A stretch of 51,808 nt of DNA from Dyadobacter koreensis (GTDB lineage: Bacteria > Bacteroidota > Bacteroidia > Cytophagales > Spirosomataceae): NCBI RefSeq assembly GCF_900108855.1, contig NZ_FNXY01000013.1, positions 1-51,808 on the forward strand, in the 5' to 3' direction. Numbering within the stretch: position 1 is the stretch's first letter; the number at the start of each line of letters is the position of its first letter. Positions 42,056 to 51,808 of this stretch are shown piece after piece. Made by a program: the position numbers and the translations under genes. The notes under the pieces were generated by a model, which searched no databases, had not been told where the DNA came from, and saw nothing but the letters and a program-made list of their open reading frames with translations.

Positions 42056-43561
42056 TCAATACCCTTTCGTCTGTTCAATTTTCCCTGCACCGACGTTAAT
42101 CACATATTGTGGTATAGGAAAAAGCTCAGATGGGCCGTGGTTGACTTTCCCGGCTGCTTCCAGGGCCGAAGCCCATTTTCCATGACGAACCAGGTCGATC
42201 TTACGGATACCTTCAAAATAAAATTCAAATCCTCTTTCCTGAAGAATGGCGTCGTTGAAAGCAGCTTTCGAAGCCGTAGCCGTGGCAGATAATGCAGCGA
42301 CCCCACCGTGTTTGGTTCTTACTTCATTGACAAGCGCAATTGCTTCTGCCGTCGGACCTGATACCTGGTTGATCGCCTCAGCCAGCATCAGCAATACATC
42401 GGCATACCTTAATACCGGCATGTCATTTCCCTGTACATCAGCACCCGGAGACGACTCGTCAGGATATTTTCTCAAAACCGGGCCCCGCATATTGGTGCGG
42501 TTTCGCTCTTTTCCTGTTTTGTCTGTATAAGTTGCAACCAACAGGTTTCTGCGTTTGTCAGCCGCATCAAACGTATCATAAAATGCCCAGGTAGGACAAA
42601 ATACGCCGCTCGGATTAGCCCAGCCACCTCCAAGTTTGATACTTTTGAAATCGTTTGGAAGACAATACAGTGCCATTGCATTAAAATTGCCGCCACCTTC
42701 GCCGTTCGTGGGTGCAATCGGATCGCAGTTGACAGCCCAGATTGTTTCCGTATTCACTTCCGTCGATTCGCGGAACAAGCCGGCATAATCGGACACCAGG
42801 CTGTACTTACCTAATGCAATTGTTGCCCGCGCCGCTTTTTCGGCCTCCGCCCAATTTTTTTCATTAAGATATAAACGAGTCAGCATACCCAGTGCCAAGC
42901 CTTTGTTGAACCTGCCATATTCCGACGGACTTAATTCCAGATTTGCAGCCGCAAAATTAAGATCAGCGGCAATAAGCGATACATAAGTCTCTCTTGATGG
43001 ACGGGTCAGTTCACTTTCGGCATCGGTGTTAATTTTTGCCGCATCAAATATAACAGGGACCGGGCCGTACATATGAAGCAGGTAGTACATTGTCCAGGCA
43101 CGGCCCATTCTGGCCTCGGCGATGAACCTGTTTTTTGCGGCATCGCTGATTGTTGCTTTTTCAATATCAGAAATAACCTGTGTCATCCGGGTTACGTAAC
43201 GCACTTTTTCAAAATGGCTTTGCTTGCCCTGCGTTCTGAGAAATGTAAAATCTCCTTTGCTAAAAAATTCCCAGAGTCCGCCCCATTCGGTAAATACATT
43301 CATCTGATCCGTTGGGAGATCAAATATGGCCAGGTGACCATATTCCGGACTAAAAAACATGTTCTGGTACGCTACATCGCTGTACCCCCATTTGGAACCG
43401 AAGGGTTTGTAGGCCTGCAAAGCGTAAAGTTTAAAATCTGCCTCCGTTTTTGGAAAGTTGGCGGGGGAGAGTACGCCGGTGATCACCGGATCGAAATTTT
43501 TCTCGCAGCTGGTAATGGATAAGCTGGCAGCCAGTATACCGGCAATAAATATCTTTTTCAT
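42056..43561 (-). CDS. SusD/RagB-family lipoprotein (xylan locus)
   Basis: The 501-residue product starts MKKIFIAGILAASLSITSCE with a lipobox at ITSC. It shows the helical TPR-like SusD fold (AEARMGRAWTMYYLLHMYGPVPVIF, PSEYGRFNKGLALGMLTRLYL) and the SusD C-terminal half (ILQERGFEFYFEGIRKIDLVRHGKW, ELFPIPQYVINVG). It binds oligosaccharides at the cell surface for its SusC partner, encoded 21 bases upstream. Substrate is inferred as glucuronoxylan fragments because of the GH115 gene downstream. Confidence 0.94.
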   Translation of the reverse strand: MKKIFIAGILAASLSITSCEKNFDPVITGVLSPANFPKTEADFKLYALQAYKPFGSKWGYSDVAYQNMFFSPEYGHLAIFDLPTDQMNVFTEWGGLWEFFSKGDFTFLRTQGKQSHFEKVRYVTRMTQVISDIEKATISDAAKNRFIAEARMGRAWTMYYLLHMYGPVPVIFDAAKINTDAESELTRPSRETYVSLIAADLNFAAANLELSPSEYGRFNKGLALGMLTRLYLNEKNWAEAEKAARATIALGKYSLVSDYAGLFRESTEVNTETIWAVNCDPIAPTNGEGGGNFNAMALYCLPNDFKSIKLGGGWANPSGVFCPTWAFYDTFDAADKRRNLLVATYTDKTGKERNRTNMRGPVLRKYPDESSPGADVQGNDMPVLRYADVLLMLAEAINQVSGPTAEAIALVNEVRTKHGGVAALSATATASKAAFNDAILQERGFEFYFEGIRKIDLVRHGKWASALEAAGKVNHGPSELFPIPQYVINVGAGKIEQTKGY

Positions 43562-43582
43562 ATAATTCTGAATATCGGAATG

Positions 43583-46500
43583 TTAAAAATTAGCTCTCAA
43601 ACCAAGGGATACGGTTCTTACCATCGGATAAGGAGCCGGGCCGCCCTTGATAGAGCTCGCCTGAATCTCCGGATCAACGCCTTTAAAGCCAGTCAGTATA
43701 AACGCATTTTGTACATCAGCGAAAACACGAAGGCTTTTAACGTATTTGGTCAGGCCACCGGAATTGATGGTGTAACCCAGCGTAATGTTCCGGCAGCGAA
43801 GGAAGTCTCTTTTTACAAGCCGCGTGTCGAGGCCGGCGTCCAATGCGATTGCACCTTCATTGTATGCCGCGCCAGGTAAAGTACCCGTAGGATTTGACGT
43901 GCTCCATGCATCTTTGATCCGCTCGGTACCACTTTGGTTGCTGGACAGCAAACTTACCGGGTCACCCCACAGCGTGGTGAAATCATTCCCCCAGGCACCG
44001 TACTGTCCGTAAAAGAATACGCTCAGGTCAAACTTGCCGTAAGTGAAATTGTTACCAAATCCGACGATCGCTTTGGGAATTCCCGAGTAGCTTTTTACAT
44101 CGTTGAAATCCAGTTTTCCATCGCCGTTATTATCCACAAAAATCGGATTTCCAGGTTTCCTTGCGGTTGTGGGTTGCCATGCAGGCACTTCCTGTCCTGC
44201 CTGCAGGATGCCGTTTGTTTGATACACATAAATAATATCGCCACCGACAGGATCGTTTACATTGCCATACTGAGCCGGAGGATCGTTCGGGAAACGTGTA
44301 ACCCAACGGTTTTTGAAATGCGTTACATTCAATGTGGTATTCCAGCTAAAATCCTTGGTTTTGATATTTTCAGTATTGATGCTGAATTCAAAACCCTTGC
44401 GCCGCTGATGCCCGCCATTGATCGGAGAAGTCGAAATGATAGACAATTGCTGGGTGGTCGCACTGCTAAGCAGTCGGGTACGGTTTTCAGTAAAAACATC
44501 GACAGAACCCGTTATACGCTCCTTAAACAAACCAAAATCCAGACCGGCATTGAATGTTTTCGTAATCGGCCAGCGCAGGTTTGGATTGTCAAATGCGGTG
44601 AGACGATAAGGGAAGTATACCACCGAGCCGTTGTTGAATGTCACGGCATTCGGATCAGCGCCATAAGCACCATACGCAACGCTGCCCGGCCGTTCGCCTG
44701 TCATACCGTAACTGGCACGTAGCTTCAATGTGCTGATCGTCTGAATTCCTTGCATAAATGCCTCATTATTAATCTTCCAGCCCGCAGATACTGAGGGGAA
44801 GTATTGATATTTATTGTCGGGGAAAAACTTATCAGCACCATCGCGGCGCACGGTCAGCGAGAGCAGGTAGCGATCCAGGAAGTCGAAATTACTGCGGACA
44901 AAAAATGAGCGCAACTTGTTAACGCCTCTGTAAGATCCGATTATTTTAGGGCCCGTAGCAGAGGCGAGGTTGTCGGTATTGATCGCATCCTGCATATCCG
45001 AAGTTTCTACACTGAAACCTGAAAAATCTTCGAGATATTGACCCACGCCGGTAACTACATCCAGATTAAGCCAGTCGCCGAATGATTTTTTGTACGACAT
45101 GGTCGCTTCCATCGTCTGGTTCTGTCTGCGTGTTTCAGCTAGTGAAGCTCTTGCTTTGTAGAGTTGCCCCCAGAAAACTGTTACCGGAATGTAAAAGTCG
45201 CGAATCGAATATTCACTGTTGTTTCCGTATAATAATTTGGCGGTCAGCGTATTCGGGATAATGTCGATATCAAGCGAGGTATTGGCCAGCAAGCCCTGTG
45301 ATTTTGTTTTATCCTTGATATCCAACAGGGAAACCGGATTACCAGTCTGAGCGAACTGGCTGTATGTGCCGTTGGCATTGTACACGGGAACGGATGACGG
45401 ATAGGCCAGGGCTGCCTGTAATGCATTGAAGCCCTGCGTGCCCGAACCGCCCGTTTGCCAGCCCGCCTGCGGATTGGAGTAGGCATTCCGGTTGGCGTTC
45501 GCATTTACATTAAGTCTGAATATTTTGCTCAAAACAAACGATACATTCAGCCTGCCCGAAAACCGCGTCAGATCGGACTTTTTCATTGATCCTACCTGAT
45601 TGAAATAGTTGCCGGAAAAAAAGTAAGTCGCTTTTTCAGTGCCGCCATTGACGCTTATATTATGATTATCAATGCTTCCCGGCCGTAAAACCTGTCCCAG
45701 CCAGTCCGTTCCTTCTCCCGCGTTCCGTATTTGTTCATCGGTGAATTTCTGCGTGTAGCCGCTCAGATCAGCAGCCACCGGTCCAAATGGCGTCATATTC
45801 CGGTCCGACTGGTATTTGTCTTTGTTCAACTGATTGAAATAGAGCATGTAGTCCGACGCATTCAATGGCTTCAGATAAGGCATATTTCTTGAAAAAGAAC
45901 GGCTGCCGTCGTAGCTTACACTCATCCTTCCCGCTTTCCCTTTTTTTGTTGTAATGATCATTACGCCATTGGCCGCCGATACACCATAAATGGCCGCACT
46001 TGCATCTTTCAGAAATTCAATGGATTCAATGTCATTCGGGTTCAAGCCCGCCAGTCCACCGCGGTTAACGCCTTGAATTTCCACTGAACCGTTGCTGGGC
46101 TCCATACTATTTCCCGGATATACCACGCCGTCGATGACTAGCAAGGGATTTCCTTTCCCACGAATTGAAACTGAGATATTTCCACCCGGCTGTGAACTTT
46201 GCTGTGTCACCTGCAAACCTGCCGCGCGGCCAAATAATAGTTCGGAAATATTATTATTAGCCGATGTCGGAATTTTGGCGGGATCTACCTTGGAAATTGC
46301 TGTGGTTAAGTTTTTTTTCGCAGTAGTACCGTAACCTACAACCACTACCTCATCCAAATTCTGCGTATCCGGCTGTAATTTAATATCTATAACATTCCGG
46401 TTAGCGATCGCTATTTCCTGTTTAACATATCCTATAAAAGAAAACACCAAAATCTGATCGCCGGCAACTGCATTTGAAAGGGTTAGGGAGTAATCACCAT

Positions 46501-46669
46501 TTTGGTCTGTCGAGGTTCCATTCGTGTTTCCCTTTAAAACCACGTTTACGCCGGGCAGGCCGCCGCCGGCATTGTCTGTCACTTTTCCTTTTATGACCGT
46601 CTGCTGTGCTGACACTGTTGTACAGATAGCCATCAGAAAAATCTGCAAAAGCAGTAATTTTATTTTCAT
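43583..46669 (-). CDS. SusC-family TonB-dependent transporter (xylan locus)
   Basis: The 1028-residue protein has a signal peptide (LLLLQIFLMAICTTVSAQ), a carboxypeptidase-regulatory-like domain (GKVTDNAGGGLPGVNVVLKG), the signature NLDEVVVVGYGTTAKKNLTTA, a plug with VIDGVVYPG and SIEFLKDASAAIYGVSAANGV, and a barrel ending in LRANF. It imports oligosaccharides released by the surface enzymes of this locus. It is the first gene of a minus-strand unit and is divergent from the HTCS regulator, the intergenic gap being 168 bases to the HTCS start chosen here. Confidence 0.95.
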   Translation of the reverse strand: MKIKLLLLQIFLMAICTTVSAQQTVIKGKVTDNAGGGLPGVNVVLKGNTNGTSTDQNGDYSLTLSNAVAGDQILVFSFIGYVKQEIAIANRNVIDIKLQPDTQNLDEVVVVGYGTTAKKNLTTAISKVDPAKIPTSANNNISELLFGRAAGLQVTQQSSQPGGNISVSIRGKGNPLLVIDGVVYPGNSMEPSNGSVEIQGVNRGGLAGLNPNDIESIEFLKDASAAIYGVSAANGVMIITTKKGKAGRMSVSYDGSRSFSRNMPYLKPLNASDYMLYFNQLNKDKYQSDRNMTPFGPVAADLSGYTQKFTDEQIRNAGEGTDWLGQVLRPGSIDNHNISVNGGTEKATYFFSGNYFNQVGSMKKSDLTRFSGRLNVSFVLSKIFRLNVNANANRNAYSNPQAGWQTGGSGTQGFNALQAALAYPSSVPVYNANGTYSQFAQTGNPVSLLDIKDKTKSQGLLANTSLDIDIIPNTLTAKLLYGNNSEYSIRDFYIPVTVFWGQLYKARASLAETRRQNQTMEATMSYKKSFGDWLNLDVVTGVGQYLEDFSGFSVETSDMQDAINTDNLASATGPKIIGSYRGVNKLRSFFVRSNFDFLDRYLLSLTVRRDGADKFFPDNKYQYFPSVSAGWKINNEAFMQGIQTISTLKLRASYGMTGERPGSVAYGAYGADPNAVTFNNGSVVYFPYRLTAFDNPNLRWPITKTFNAGLDFGLFKERITGSVDVFTENRTRLLSSATTQQLSIISTSPINGGHQRRKGFEFSINTENIKTKDFSWNTTLNVTHFKNRWVTRFPNDPPAQYGNVNDPVGGDIIYVYQTNGILQAGQEVPAWQPTTARKPGNPIFVDNNGDGKLDFNDVKSYSGIPKAIVGFGNNFTYGKFDLSVFFYGQYGAWGNDFTTLWGDPVSLLSSNQSGTERIKDAWSTSNPTGTLPGAAYNEGAIALDAGLDTRLVKRDFLRCRNITLGYTINSGGLTKYVKSLRVFADVQNAFILTGFKGVDPEIQASSIKGGPAPYPMVRTVSLGLRANF

Positions 46670-46837
46670 AAAATAGATGGATTAAGTTTATATTAAACAT
46701 TAAAATTTGTGGTTGCAAGGTAGTTTTAGTATGCAGATTGGATAAGAAATAATCTGATGAAAAGCGATAATTTTCCGACATTTGTCTGGTATTTATTATA
46801 TTTTTTGTTTAAAAAGTCAGTTTTTACTTCAAAAGGA

Positions 46838-49800
46838 ATGTTTCGGGACGGTAAGATTTGCGCGAAGTGGGTAATTGTTTTTTATTTAGTTCTGACTTGC
46901 TTGCATTCGCAGGCGCAGGAAAGATTTTTCAGCACGCTTTCCATTCGTGAAGGTTTGCCGACCAACCTGATAAATGGCGTTGCTCAGGATCAAAGAAACT
47001 TCATTTGGATCGCTACAGGAGACGGTCTGGCCCGGTATGACGGATATGATTTCAGGGTTTTCAAAAAAGCGACCTCGGTACATTCCATTCCCAGCAATGG
47101 CGTACAAACCATCTATGCTGACGGAGACGATCTGTGGATAGGTACCGTCAATGGATTGTGCAAGATTAATACGGTTAGTTTTAAAGTAACACGGGTTTAC
47201 ACGGGAAGTAACACAAACATACGGTGCATTTCAAAAGACCGCGGAGGTAATCTGTGGATCGGTACGATGACGGGCCTGATTAAATACAACCGAATGAACA
47301 GTTCTTTCATCACTCTAACACCAAAAAACAGCGGTCTCAGCCACAGCACGGTTCGTTCAATATTTCAGGACAAAAGAGGAACACTTTGGGTAGGCACATA
47401 CAATGGGCTTAATAGGCTGGATCCGGTAACCCGGACTTTTACAGTCTTTAATCTGAAAAGAAAAAGTACACCGGATTTTAAAAATAATCTGATTTGTGAT
47501 ATCAAAGCTATTGCAGATAATGATTCTATGATCTGGGTCGGGACGGATACCGGCCTTTGCCGCTTCAACACGATAACCGGGAAAAGTGAAAATAAAAGTG
47601 ATCAGGTTAGACTGAGCAACGACGTAGTCAAAACTATTTACTCCGGCAAAGATCACAAGGTCTGGCTTGGAACTGATTTTGGACTTAATATCTATGATCC
47701 GAATACGAACAGCAACCAGCGCTATTTTCACAACCCGCAATCACCTTATTCCGTAGCTAACAATGTCATCTGGCAAATATTTGAAGATCAGGCTGGTGTG
47801 CTCTGGCTAGTTACCTCTAACGGGATCAGCAAGGTAAATCAGCTGGATAATCTATACCAGTATCACCATGTAACCCAGCAGGTTGGAGGGCAAACAATCG
47901 GAAATCAGGTAAAGTCTTTTCTGGTGAGTAAGGATGGTGTTTACTGGATCGGCACATTACATGGAGTGATCCGTTTTGATCCCAGGACCGGACAAAGTCG
48001 AAATTTTAATATTGATTCTCCTTCTCAAAGCCGGATTCTGATCAACAATGTAACGGTTCTGCATGAGGACCGTGACGGCCGAATCTGGATTGGTACCGTT
48101 GCAGGGATTAATGTTTGGGATGACAAAAAGCAATTTATGCAGTCTGTTACAGCAAACAAGAGCAACGGGCTTTCTTCCAATTACATTAATAACTTTGTAG
48201 AAACACCGGACGGGACACTGCTGGTAGGAACCTGGGAGGGTGGTATTTTTCGGGCCACCAATAGCTTAAAGGTAATTAAGGACGTTCAATTTGAGCTGAT
48301 CTCGAAAGTAGAAACGGAAAAGTTTGTTTACGGAAAAGAATCGCTCTGGCTGATTGAATTTGATGAGCTTTTCAGGTTAGATCTGAAAACACGTATCAAG
48401 AAAAGGATTATTTCATTTGCCCGGATCGCTGATCGTAAAACGGTCAACAGCTTCTTTATGGCCAAAAGCGGTATTATTTGGGCTGCGACAGAGAATGGCC
48501 TGGTATCATATAATCCAGCTTCCAACCAATCATCTTTCCACCCGATTCAAAATCATAACACGGCCAGGTCTTCTATCATTGAGGATCGGAATGGAAACAT
48601 CTGGGTTGCTACCAATGCTGCCCTCGAAAAATTTAAACCTGCGAGTCAGCAGGTCGAATTCTATCCTTTGAATAAAAACCTGCCGCTCAAAAGTTTTTAT
48701 GCAGGCTGCGTTGCGCAGTCAGTCTCAGGCGAACTGTTTTTTGGTGGAGATAATGGGTACATCTCGTTTTCGCCTGATAAAGCGATTGCAAATGGTTATC
48801 AGCCAAAGGTTGTTCTCACCGGTTTATTATTAAATAACAAGCTGATCGAAATTGGTGAAAAAGTCAATAACCGGGTGATCCTGGACAGCGCTGTTTCCTT
48901 CACACCACGGATTGAGCTTGATTACAGCCAGCGAACGCTTGAACTGCAATTTGCTGCATTGCACTTTTGGCAGCCCGAAGTAAATACGTATTCCTACAAG
49001 CTGGAAGGTGCTGACGAAAACTGGATCACTACTTCAGGCAACAAGAATTTTGCCGTCTATTCTAATCTTTCGCCCGGAATATACACATTCAAAATACGAG
49101 GTACGAACAATAACGGAATATGGAGCCACGAAACCAGCGCAACCCGGATCACCATTAATCCCCCATTTTATTTGAGCAAAGGTTTCCTGGCATTGTATGC
49201 GCTGTTAACAGCCGCCGGAGTTTATTTTGCTTTTAAAATATATTCAGCCAGAATTAAATTGGAAAATGAACTGAAAATAAGCCGACTGGAAATAGCGCAT
49301 GCTGAGGAAATCGAGCAGACCAAGGAACAATTTTTTACGAATATTTCCCACGAACTGCGCACGCCTATCAGTCTGATACTCCCCCCGATTCACCAGATTA
49401 TGAAAAACGGGAAATTGGATGATGCTAATTTTAAACTTATCTCGCTGGCTGAAAAGAATTCGCACCGATTGCTGCGGGTGGTGAACCAGGTACTGGATTT
49501 TAAGAAAATGCAGGATGATAAATTACATCTGAACACATCCAAGGTTGAAATTGTCGGCTTGTTGCGGGAGCTGTATTCTCATTTTGCAGACAAGGCAGCA
49601 AGGCATGAGGTCTGTTATACATTCGCAAGCAGCACAGCACAATTTGAGATATTTGCGGATGCAGAAAAGGTGGAGACAATGGTATTGAACCTGCTTTCAA
49701 ATGCGTTTAAATTTACACCAAAAGGAGGTACTATTTCACTAGATGTTGAAATCATAAATACCGCTCAGCCTGCTGACCATGCTGTGAAAATCCACGTTTT

Positions 49801-50896
49801 CGACACTGGAACAGGTATTTCAGCAGAAGATCAGAAGCGTATTTTCGAGCGTTTTTATCAAACTGCCGAGTCAAGAAAAAGGGAAATGGGTTCAGGTATC
49901 GGACTGGCTCTTACACTGGAATATGTGAAAATGCATGGAGGCGAAATAAACCTTGAAAGCGTACCGGGAAAAGGAAGTGTCTTCACAGTTTGGTTGCCAA
50001 AAGGCAATGCTGAGCAAATGGTTGGGGAAATAAATGATACTGGCGCTTACCCGATGTTCCAGGCTGCCCCGATCCACCCAAAAGAACTGGAAATAACGAA
50101 TTCCGGATTGGATAAGCCACTTCTGCTGATCGTAGAAGACAATCCGGATATGATTGATTTTATCCGATTGACACTCCATAGGAAATACCGTTTTGTGATC
50201 GCAGGCGAGGGAGAAGAAGGTCTGAAAATGGCTGTCAGGTATCTGCCTGATGTAATTATTTCGGACGTGATGATGCCCGTGATGGATGGTCTGACGTTTT
50301 GTAAAATGATCAAAGCGAATCCTAAAACCAGCCGGACGGCTGTGATATTACTGACCGCAAGAAGTCTGACCTCTCAGAAAATTGAAGGGATCAGAACAGG
50401 AGCCGATGCGTACATCACCAAACCGTTTGAGATAGATTTGCTGGATGCACAGATCGACAATCTTCTGCAAAGAAAACAGGAGCTGGCAGCTTATTTTCAG
50501 CATAAGCTGATCGTGACACCGACGGGTGAAGATGGGAAAGAGAATGTGGATGAAAAGTTTGTGAAAAGAGTCATGAGCAGCGTGGAGGCTCATATCGCTG
50601 ATCCTGAATTTAATGTAGAAATACTGGCCTCTGAGGTGGGTATGAGCTCGGCGCATTTGTCCAGAAAACTTAAATCACTGACGCAGTTTTCGGCTAATGA
50701 AATTATTAAAAAGTACCGGATTAAGAAAGCTTCGCTGCTTTTAGAAAACAAGGAGGGTAATGTTTCAGAGGTGATGTATGATGTCGGATTTTCCAATCTT
50801 TCTTATTTTTCAAAGTGTTTTCGGGAAGAGTTTGGTATAAGCCCTAAGGAGTATATCAAGAAGGCAGGTAAGACATTTAACACTGAGCAGATTTGA
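46838..50896 (+). CDS. Hybrid two-component system regulator (HTCS)
   Basis: From the ATG at 46838 the product has 1352 residues. It has a signal segment (WVIVFYLVLTCLHSQAQ) and a periplasmic two-domain propeller of about 14 repeats (WIGTxxGL motifs). A Y_Y_Y domain (YKLEGADENWITTSGNKNFAVY) and a membrane helix follow. Then come HisKA with H838 in NISHELRTP, HATPase (NLLSNAFKFTPKG), a receiver with phospho-acceptor D1143 in IISDVMMPVMDG and a C-terminal AraC-type HTH (SEVMYDVGFSNLSYFSKCFR). An HTCS senses oligosaccharides directly and switches on its own locus. It lies divergent from SusC, the usual site for such a regulator. An in-frame ATG at 46757 is less likely as it puts 27 residues before the signal peptide. 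Confidence 0.93.
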   Translation: MFRDGKICAKWVIVFYLVLTCLHSQAQERFFSTLSIREGLPTNLINGVAQDQRNFIWIATGDGLARYDGYDFRVFKKATSVHSIPSNGVQTIYADGDDLWIGTVNGLCKINTVSFKVTRVYTGSNTNIRCISKDRGGNLWIGTMTGLIKYNRMNSSFITLTPKNSGLSHSTVRSIFQDKRGTLWVGTYNGLNRLDPVTRTFTVFNLKRKSTPDFKNNLICDIKAIADNDSMIWVGTDTGLCRFNTITGKSENKSDQVRLSNDVVKTIYSGKDHKVWLGTDFGLNIYDPNTNSNQRYFHNPQSPYSVANNVIWQIFEDQAGVLWLVTSNGISKVNQLDNLYQYHHVTQQVGGQTIGNQVKSFLVSKDGVYWIGTLHGVIRFDPRTGQSRNFNIDSPSQSRILINNVTVLHEDRDGRIWIGTVAGINVWDDKKQFMQSVTANKSNGLSSNYINNFVETPDGTLLVGTWEGGIFRATNSLKVIKDVQFELISKVETEKFVYGKESLWLIEFDELFRLDLKTRIKKRIISFARIADRKTVNSFFMAKSGIIWAATENGLVSYNPASNQSSFHPIQNHNTARSSIIEDRNGNIWVATNAALEKFKPASQQVEFYPLNKNLPLKSFYAGCVAQSVSGELFFGGDNGYISFSPDKAIANGYQPKVVLTGLLLNNKLIEIGEKVNNRVILDSAVSFTPRIELDYSQRTLELQFAALHFWQPEVNTYSYKLEGADENWITTSGNKNFAVYSNLSPGIYTFKIRGTNNNGIWSHETSATRITINPPFYLSKGFLALYALLTAAGVYFAFKIYSARIKLENELKISRLEIAHAEEIEQTKEQFFTNISHELRTPISLILPPIHQIMKNGKLDDANFKLISLAEKNSHRLLRVVNQVLDFKKMQDDKLHLNTSKVEIVGLLRELYSHFADKAARHEVCYTFASSTAQFEIFADAEKVETMVLNLLSNAFKFTPKGGTISLDVEIINTAQPADHAVKIHVFDTGTGISAEDQKRIFERFYQTAESRKREMGSGIGLALTLEYVKMHGGEINLESVPGKGSVFTVWLPKGNAEQMVGEINDTGAYPMFQAAPIHPKELEITNSGLDKPLLLIVEDNPDMIDFIRLTLHRKYRFVIAGEGEEGLKMAVRYLPDVIISDVMMPVMDGLTFCKMIKANPKTSRTAVILLTARSLTSQKIEGIRTGADAYITKPFEIDLLDAQIDNLLQRKQELAAYFQHKLIVTPTGEDGKENVDEKFVKRVMSSVEAHIADPEFNVEILASEVGMSSAHLSRKLKSLTQFSANEIIKKYRIKKASLLLENKEGNVSEVMYDVGFSNLSYFSKCFREEFGISPKEYIKKAGKTFNTEQI

Positions 50897-51374
50897 TTTT
50901 TAAGGCTGACGAATGAATACCTGTTTTTTAATGGCAGGAAACGAAATGGAGATTTGCTGTAAATCGGGAAGCGTTTTTGCAAAATTAAAGCGTGCAGGAA
51001 GCGCCAACAGCGAATAGCGTTCTTTGAAGCTGTAATATGTTAGTAGAGCTCACTTTTGTTTATATTTGTATAATAACTTTAAAATTTTTCGGTTAAATAG
51101 TCTTTGGACAAATGCTTGGATGGCTTATTTGCTAATTTCGTGAATAAATCTAACAGATTGTGGATAAGGCAAGTATGGTTTTAAAGTCAGCAACCGAGGT
51201 TTTAAACTCAAATTAATTTATTTTTGATAAGTAGTGTACAGGGAGAAATGGTGGCATAGGGTCAATCAAATAATAACTCGATATTTTTTGTTAACAAGTT
51301 TGGGTACGTAAGCTGCAATTTTGAAATTACGAATTCTCTGGTTTTTTTGTCTTGCTTTGGGATCTGTGACTAAT
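50897..51374. other. Gene-free AT-rich stretch between the HTCS and the IS3 element
   Basis: No coding region is supported. A plus-strand TATATTTG box occurs at 51061-51068 with no gene after it, which suggests that the gene once served has been lost or displaced. A weak CCTG/CAGG hairpin lies at about 50920. The IS3-type element begins at 51375. Confidence 0.45.
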
Positions 51375-51455
51375 TGACCTCCCCCCGGCAAACGAGACAG
51401 TTTAAAACTAGAGATTTTTGGTGGCAAATACAGATCAAAAACGTAATTTGTTACT

Positions 51456-51722
51456 ATGAAAAAATCGAAATTTACCGAAGTCCAGATCGCTTATGCACTC
51501 AGACAATCTGAGTCAGGAACGCGGGTTGAAGACATCTGTCGGCAGATGGGTGTATCACAGGCAACATTTTTTGCCTGGAAAAAGAAGTACGGCGGGCTTG
51601 GAGTTACTGAGCTCAGAAAATTACGGCAGTTAGAGGAGGAAAATATACAGCTAAAAAAATTGGTGGCGGATCTGAGTTTGGACAAGCAGATGCTTCAGGA
51701 CGTTATTAAAAAAAAATTGTGA
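51456..51722 (+). CDS. IS3-family transposase OrfA
   Basis: The 88-residue product has the IS3 OrfA pattern: helix-turn-helix (SKFTEVQIAYALRQSESGTR, then VEDICRQMGVSQATFFAWKK) and a leucine-zipper-like C-terminal helix (LRQLEEENIQLKKLVADL). OrfA provides DNA binding and regulates transposition. The stop lies just after a run of nine A at 51708-51716, the usual place for the -1 frameshift producing OrfAB. Confidence 0.9.
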   Translation: MKKSKFTEVQIAYALRQSESGTRVEDICRQMGVSQATFFAWKKKYGGLGVTELRKLRQLEEENIQLKKLVADLSLDKQMLQDVIKKKL

Positions 51723-51808
51723 AGCCGCCGTATAAGAAGGAAATGGCCAATTGGCTTGTATCCAATTATCGTGTTTCGATCCAGAGGGCTTGCCGCTGTG
51801 TGAAGTTG
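51719..51808 (+). CDS. IS3-family transposase OrfB, N-terminal fragment (cut by window edge)
   Basis: In the -1 frame relative to OrfA, 30 codons from GTG at 51719 read VKPPYKKEMANWLVSNYRVS and IQRACRCVKL. This is like the start of IS3 OrfB (PxxRRE..., VSxRRACRxL). The DDE domain lies beyond the window. Production is expected by -1 slippage on the run of nine A at 51708-51716, with the fused OrfAB as active transposase. Confidence 0.8.
   Translation, partial: MKPPYKKEMANWLVSNYRVSIQRACRCVKL

Larger units (their letters stand above)
51375..51808 (+). mobile_element. IS3-family insertion sequence (IS407-like), left end (cut by window edge)
   Basis: The sequence TGACCTCCCCCC at 51375 has the form of the tips of IS407-type IS3 elements. 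It is followed by orfA at 51456, a slippery A-run and the start of orfB. The rest lies outside the window. Element boundaries on the right cannot be seen. Confidence 0.82.

Noticed and set aside
43934..44722. Plus-strand 262-codon open frame
   Set aside because: It lies wholly antisense to the SusC gene, has no recognisable domain, and its composition mirrors the codon bias of the opposite strand.
1..51808. tRNA, rRNA or replication-origin sequences
   Set aside because: No cloverleaf, rRNA-like or DnaA-box cluster was noticed; a covariance-model scan would be needed to exclude small RNAs.

Overview
The window looks like a Bacteroidota chromosome of the Spirosoma/Dyadobacter type (Cytophagales). 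The signs are two SusC/SusD pairs, a hybrid two-component regulator, a type IX secretion C-terminal domain, TAnnTTTG-type promoter boxes and weak Shine-Dalgarno sites. The content is mostly plant-cell-wall polysaccharide use. It is bounded by two incomplete insertion sequences: an IS21-type end at 1..342 and an IS3-type start at 51375..51808.

Layout. 344..2492: a NarL-type response regulator beheaded by the IS21 element, and its TPR sensor kinase. 2822..15226: a beta-mannan locus with a modular GH26 enzyme, SusC, SusD, a VCBS/UnbV lipoprotein and a DUF1349-like protein. 15314..19901: an AT-rich insert with gene scars (radC, an XRE regulator, perhaps a sugar kinase) around a four-gene minus-strand operon. 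That operon is an ABC-three-component (ABC-3C) conflict system plus a 58-residue membrane microprotein. 19908..29566: the mannan theme resumes with a second GH26, a serine hydrolase, a PQQ dehydrogenase/PKD/cytochrome protein, a GH36 alpha-galactosidase and two alpha/beta hydrolases. Together these fit breakdown of acetylated galacto(gluco)mannan. 29625..34710: an AraC regulator with redox genes (SDR, zinc alcohol dehydrogenase, two NTF2-fold proteins, an old yellow enzyme). 34748..36222: a decayed TauE-like fragment and one hydrolase. 36223..50896: a glucuronoxylan-type locus on the minus strand (SusC, SusD, clan GH-A hydrolase, GH115 alpha-glucuronidase) with a divergent HTCS regulator.

Regulatory structure is unusually visible. 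The two GH26 units, 17 kb apart, share a bipartite GGG-N4-CC element spaced exactly 27 bp, followed by the same TATTTTTG box. The AraC gene and the NTF2/old-yellow-enzyme unit share two tandem boxes 22 bp apart, 39 bp upstream of a TAnnTTTG box. The gap between SusD and the GH-A hydrolase is almost filled by a 10-bp-phased GTCA/TGAC array that could fold into long RNA hairpins. The strongest candidates for something not fully described are the ABC-3C operon with its microprotein and the phased decamer array. All function calls come from reading motifs by eye; no database search was run.
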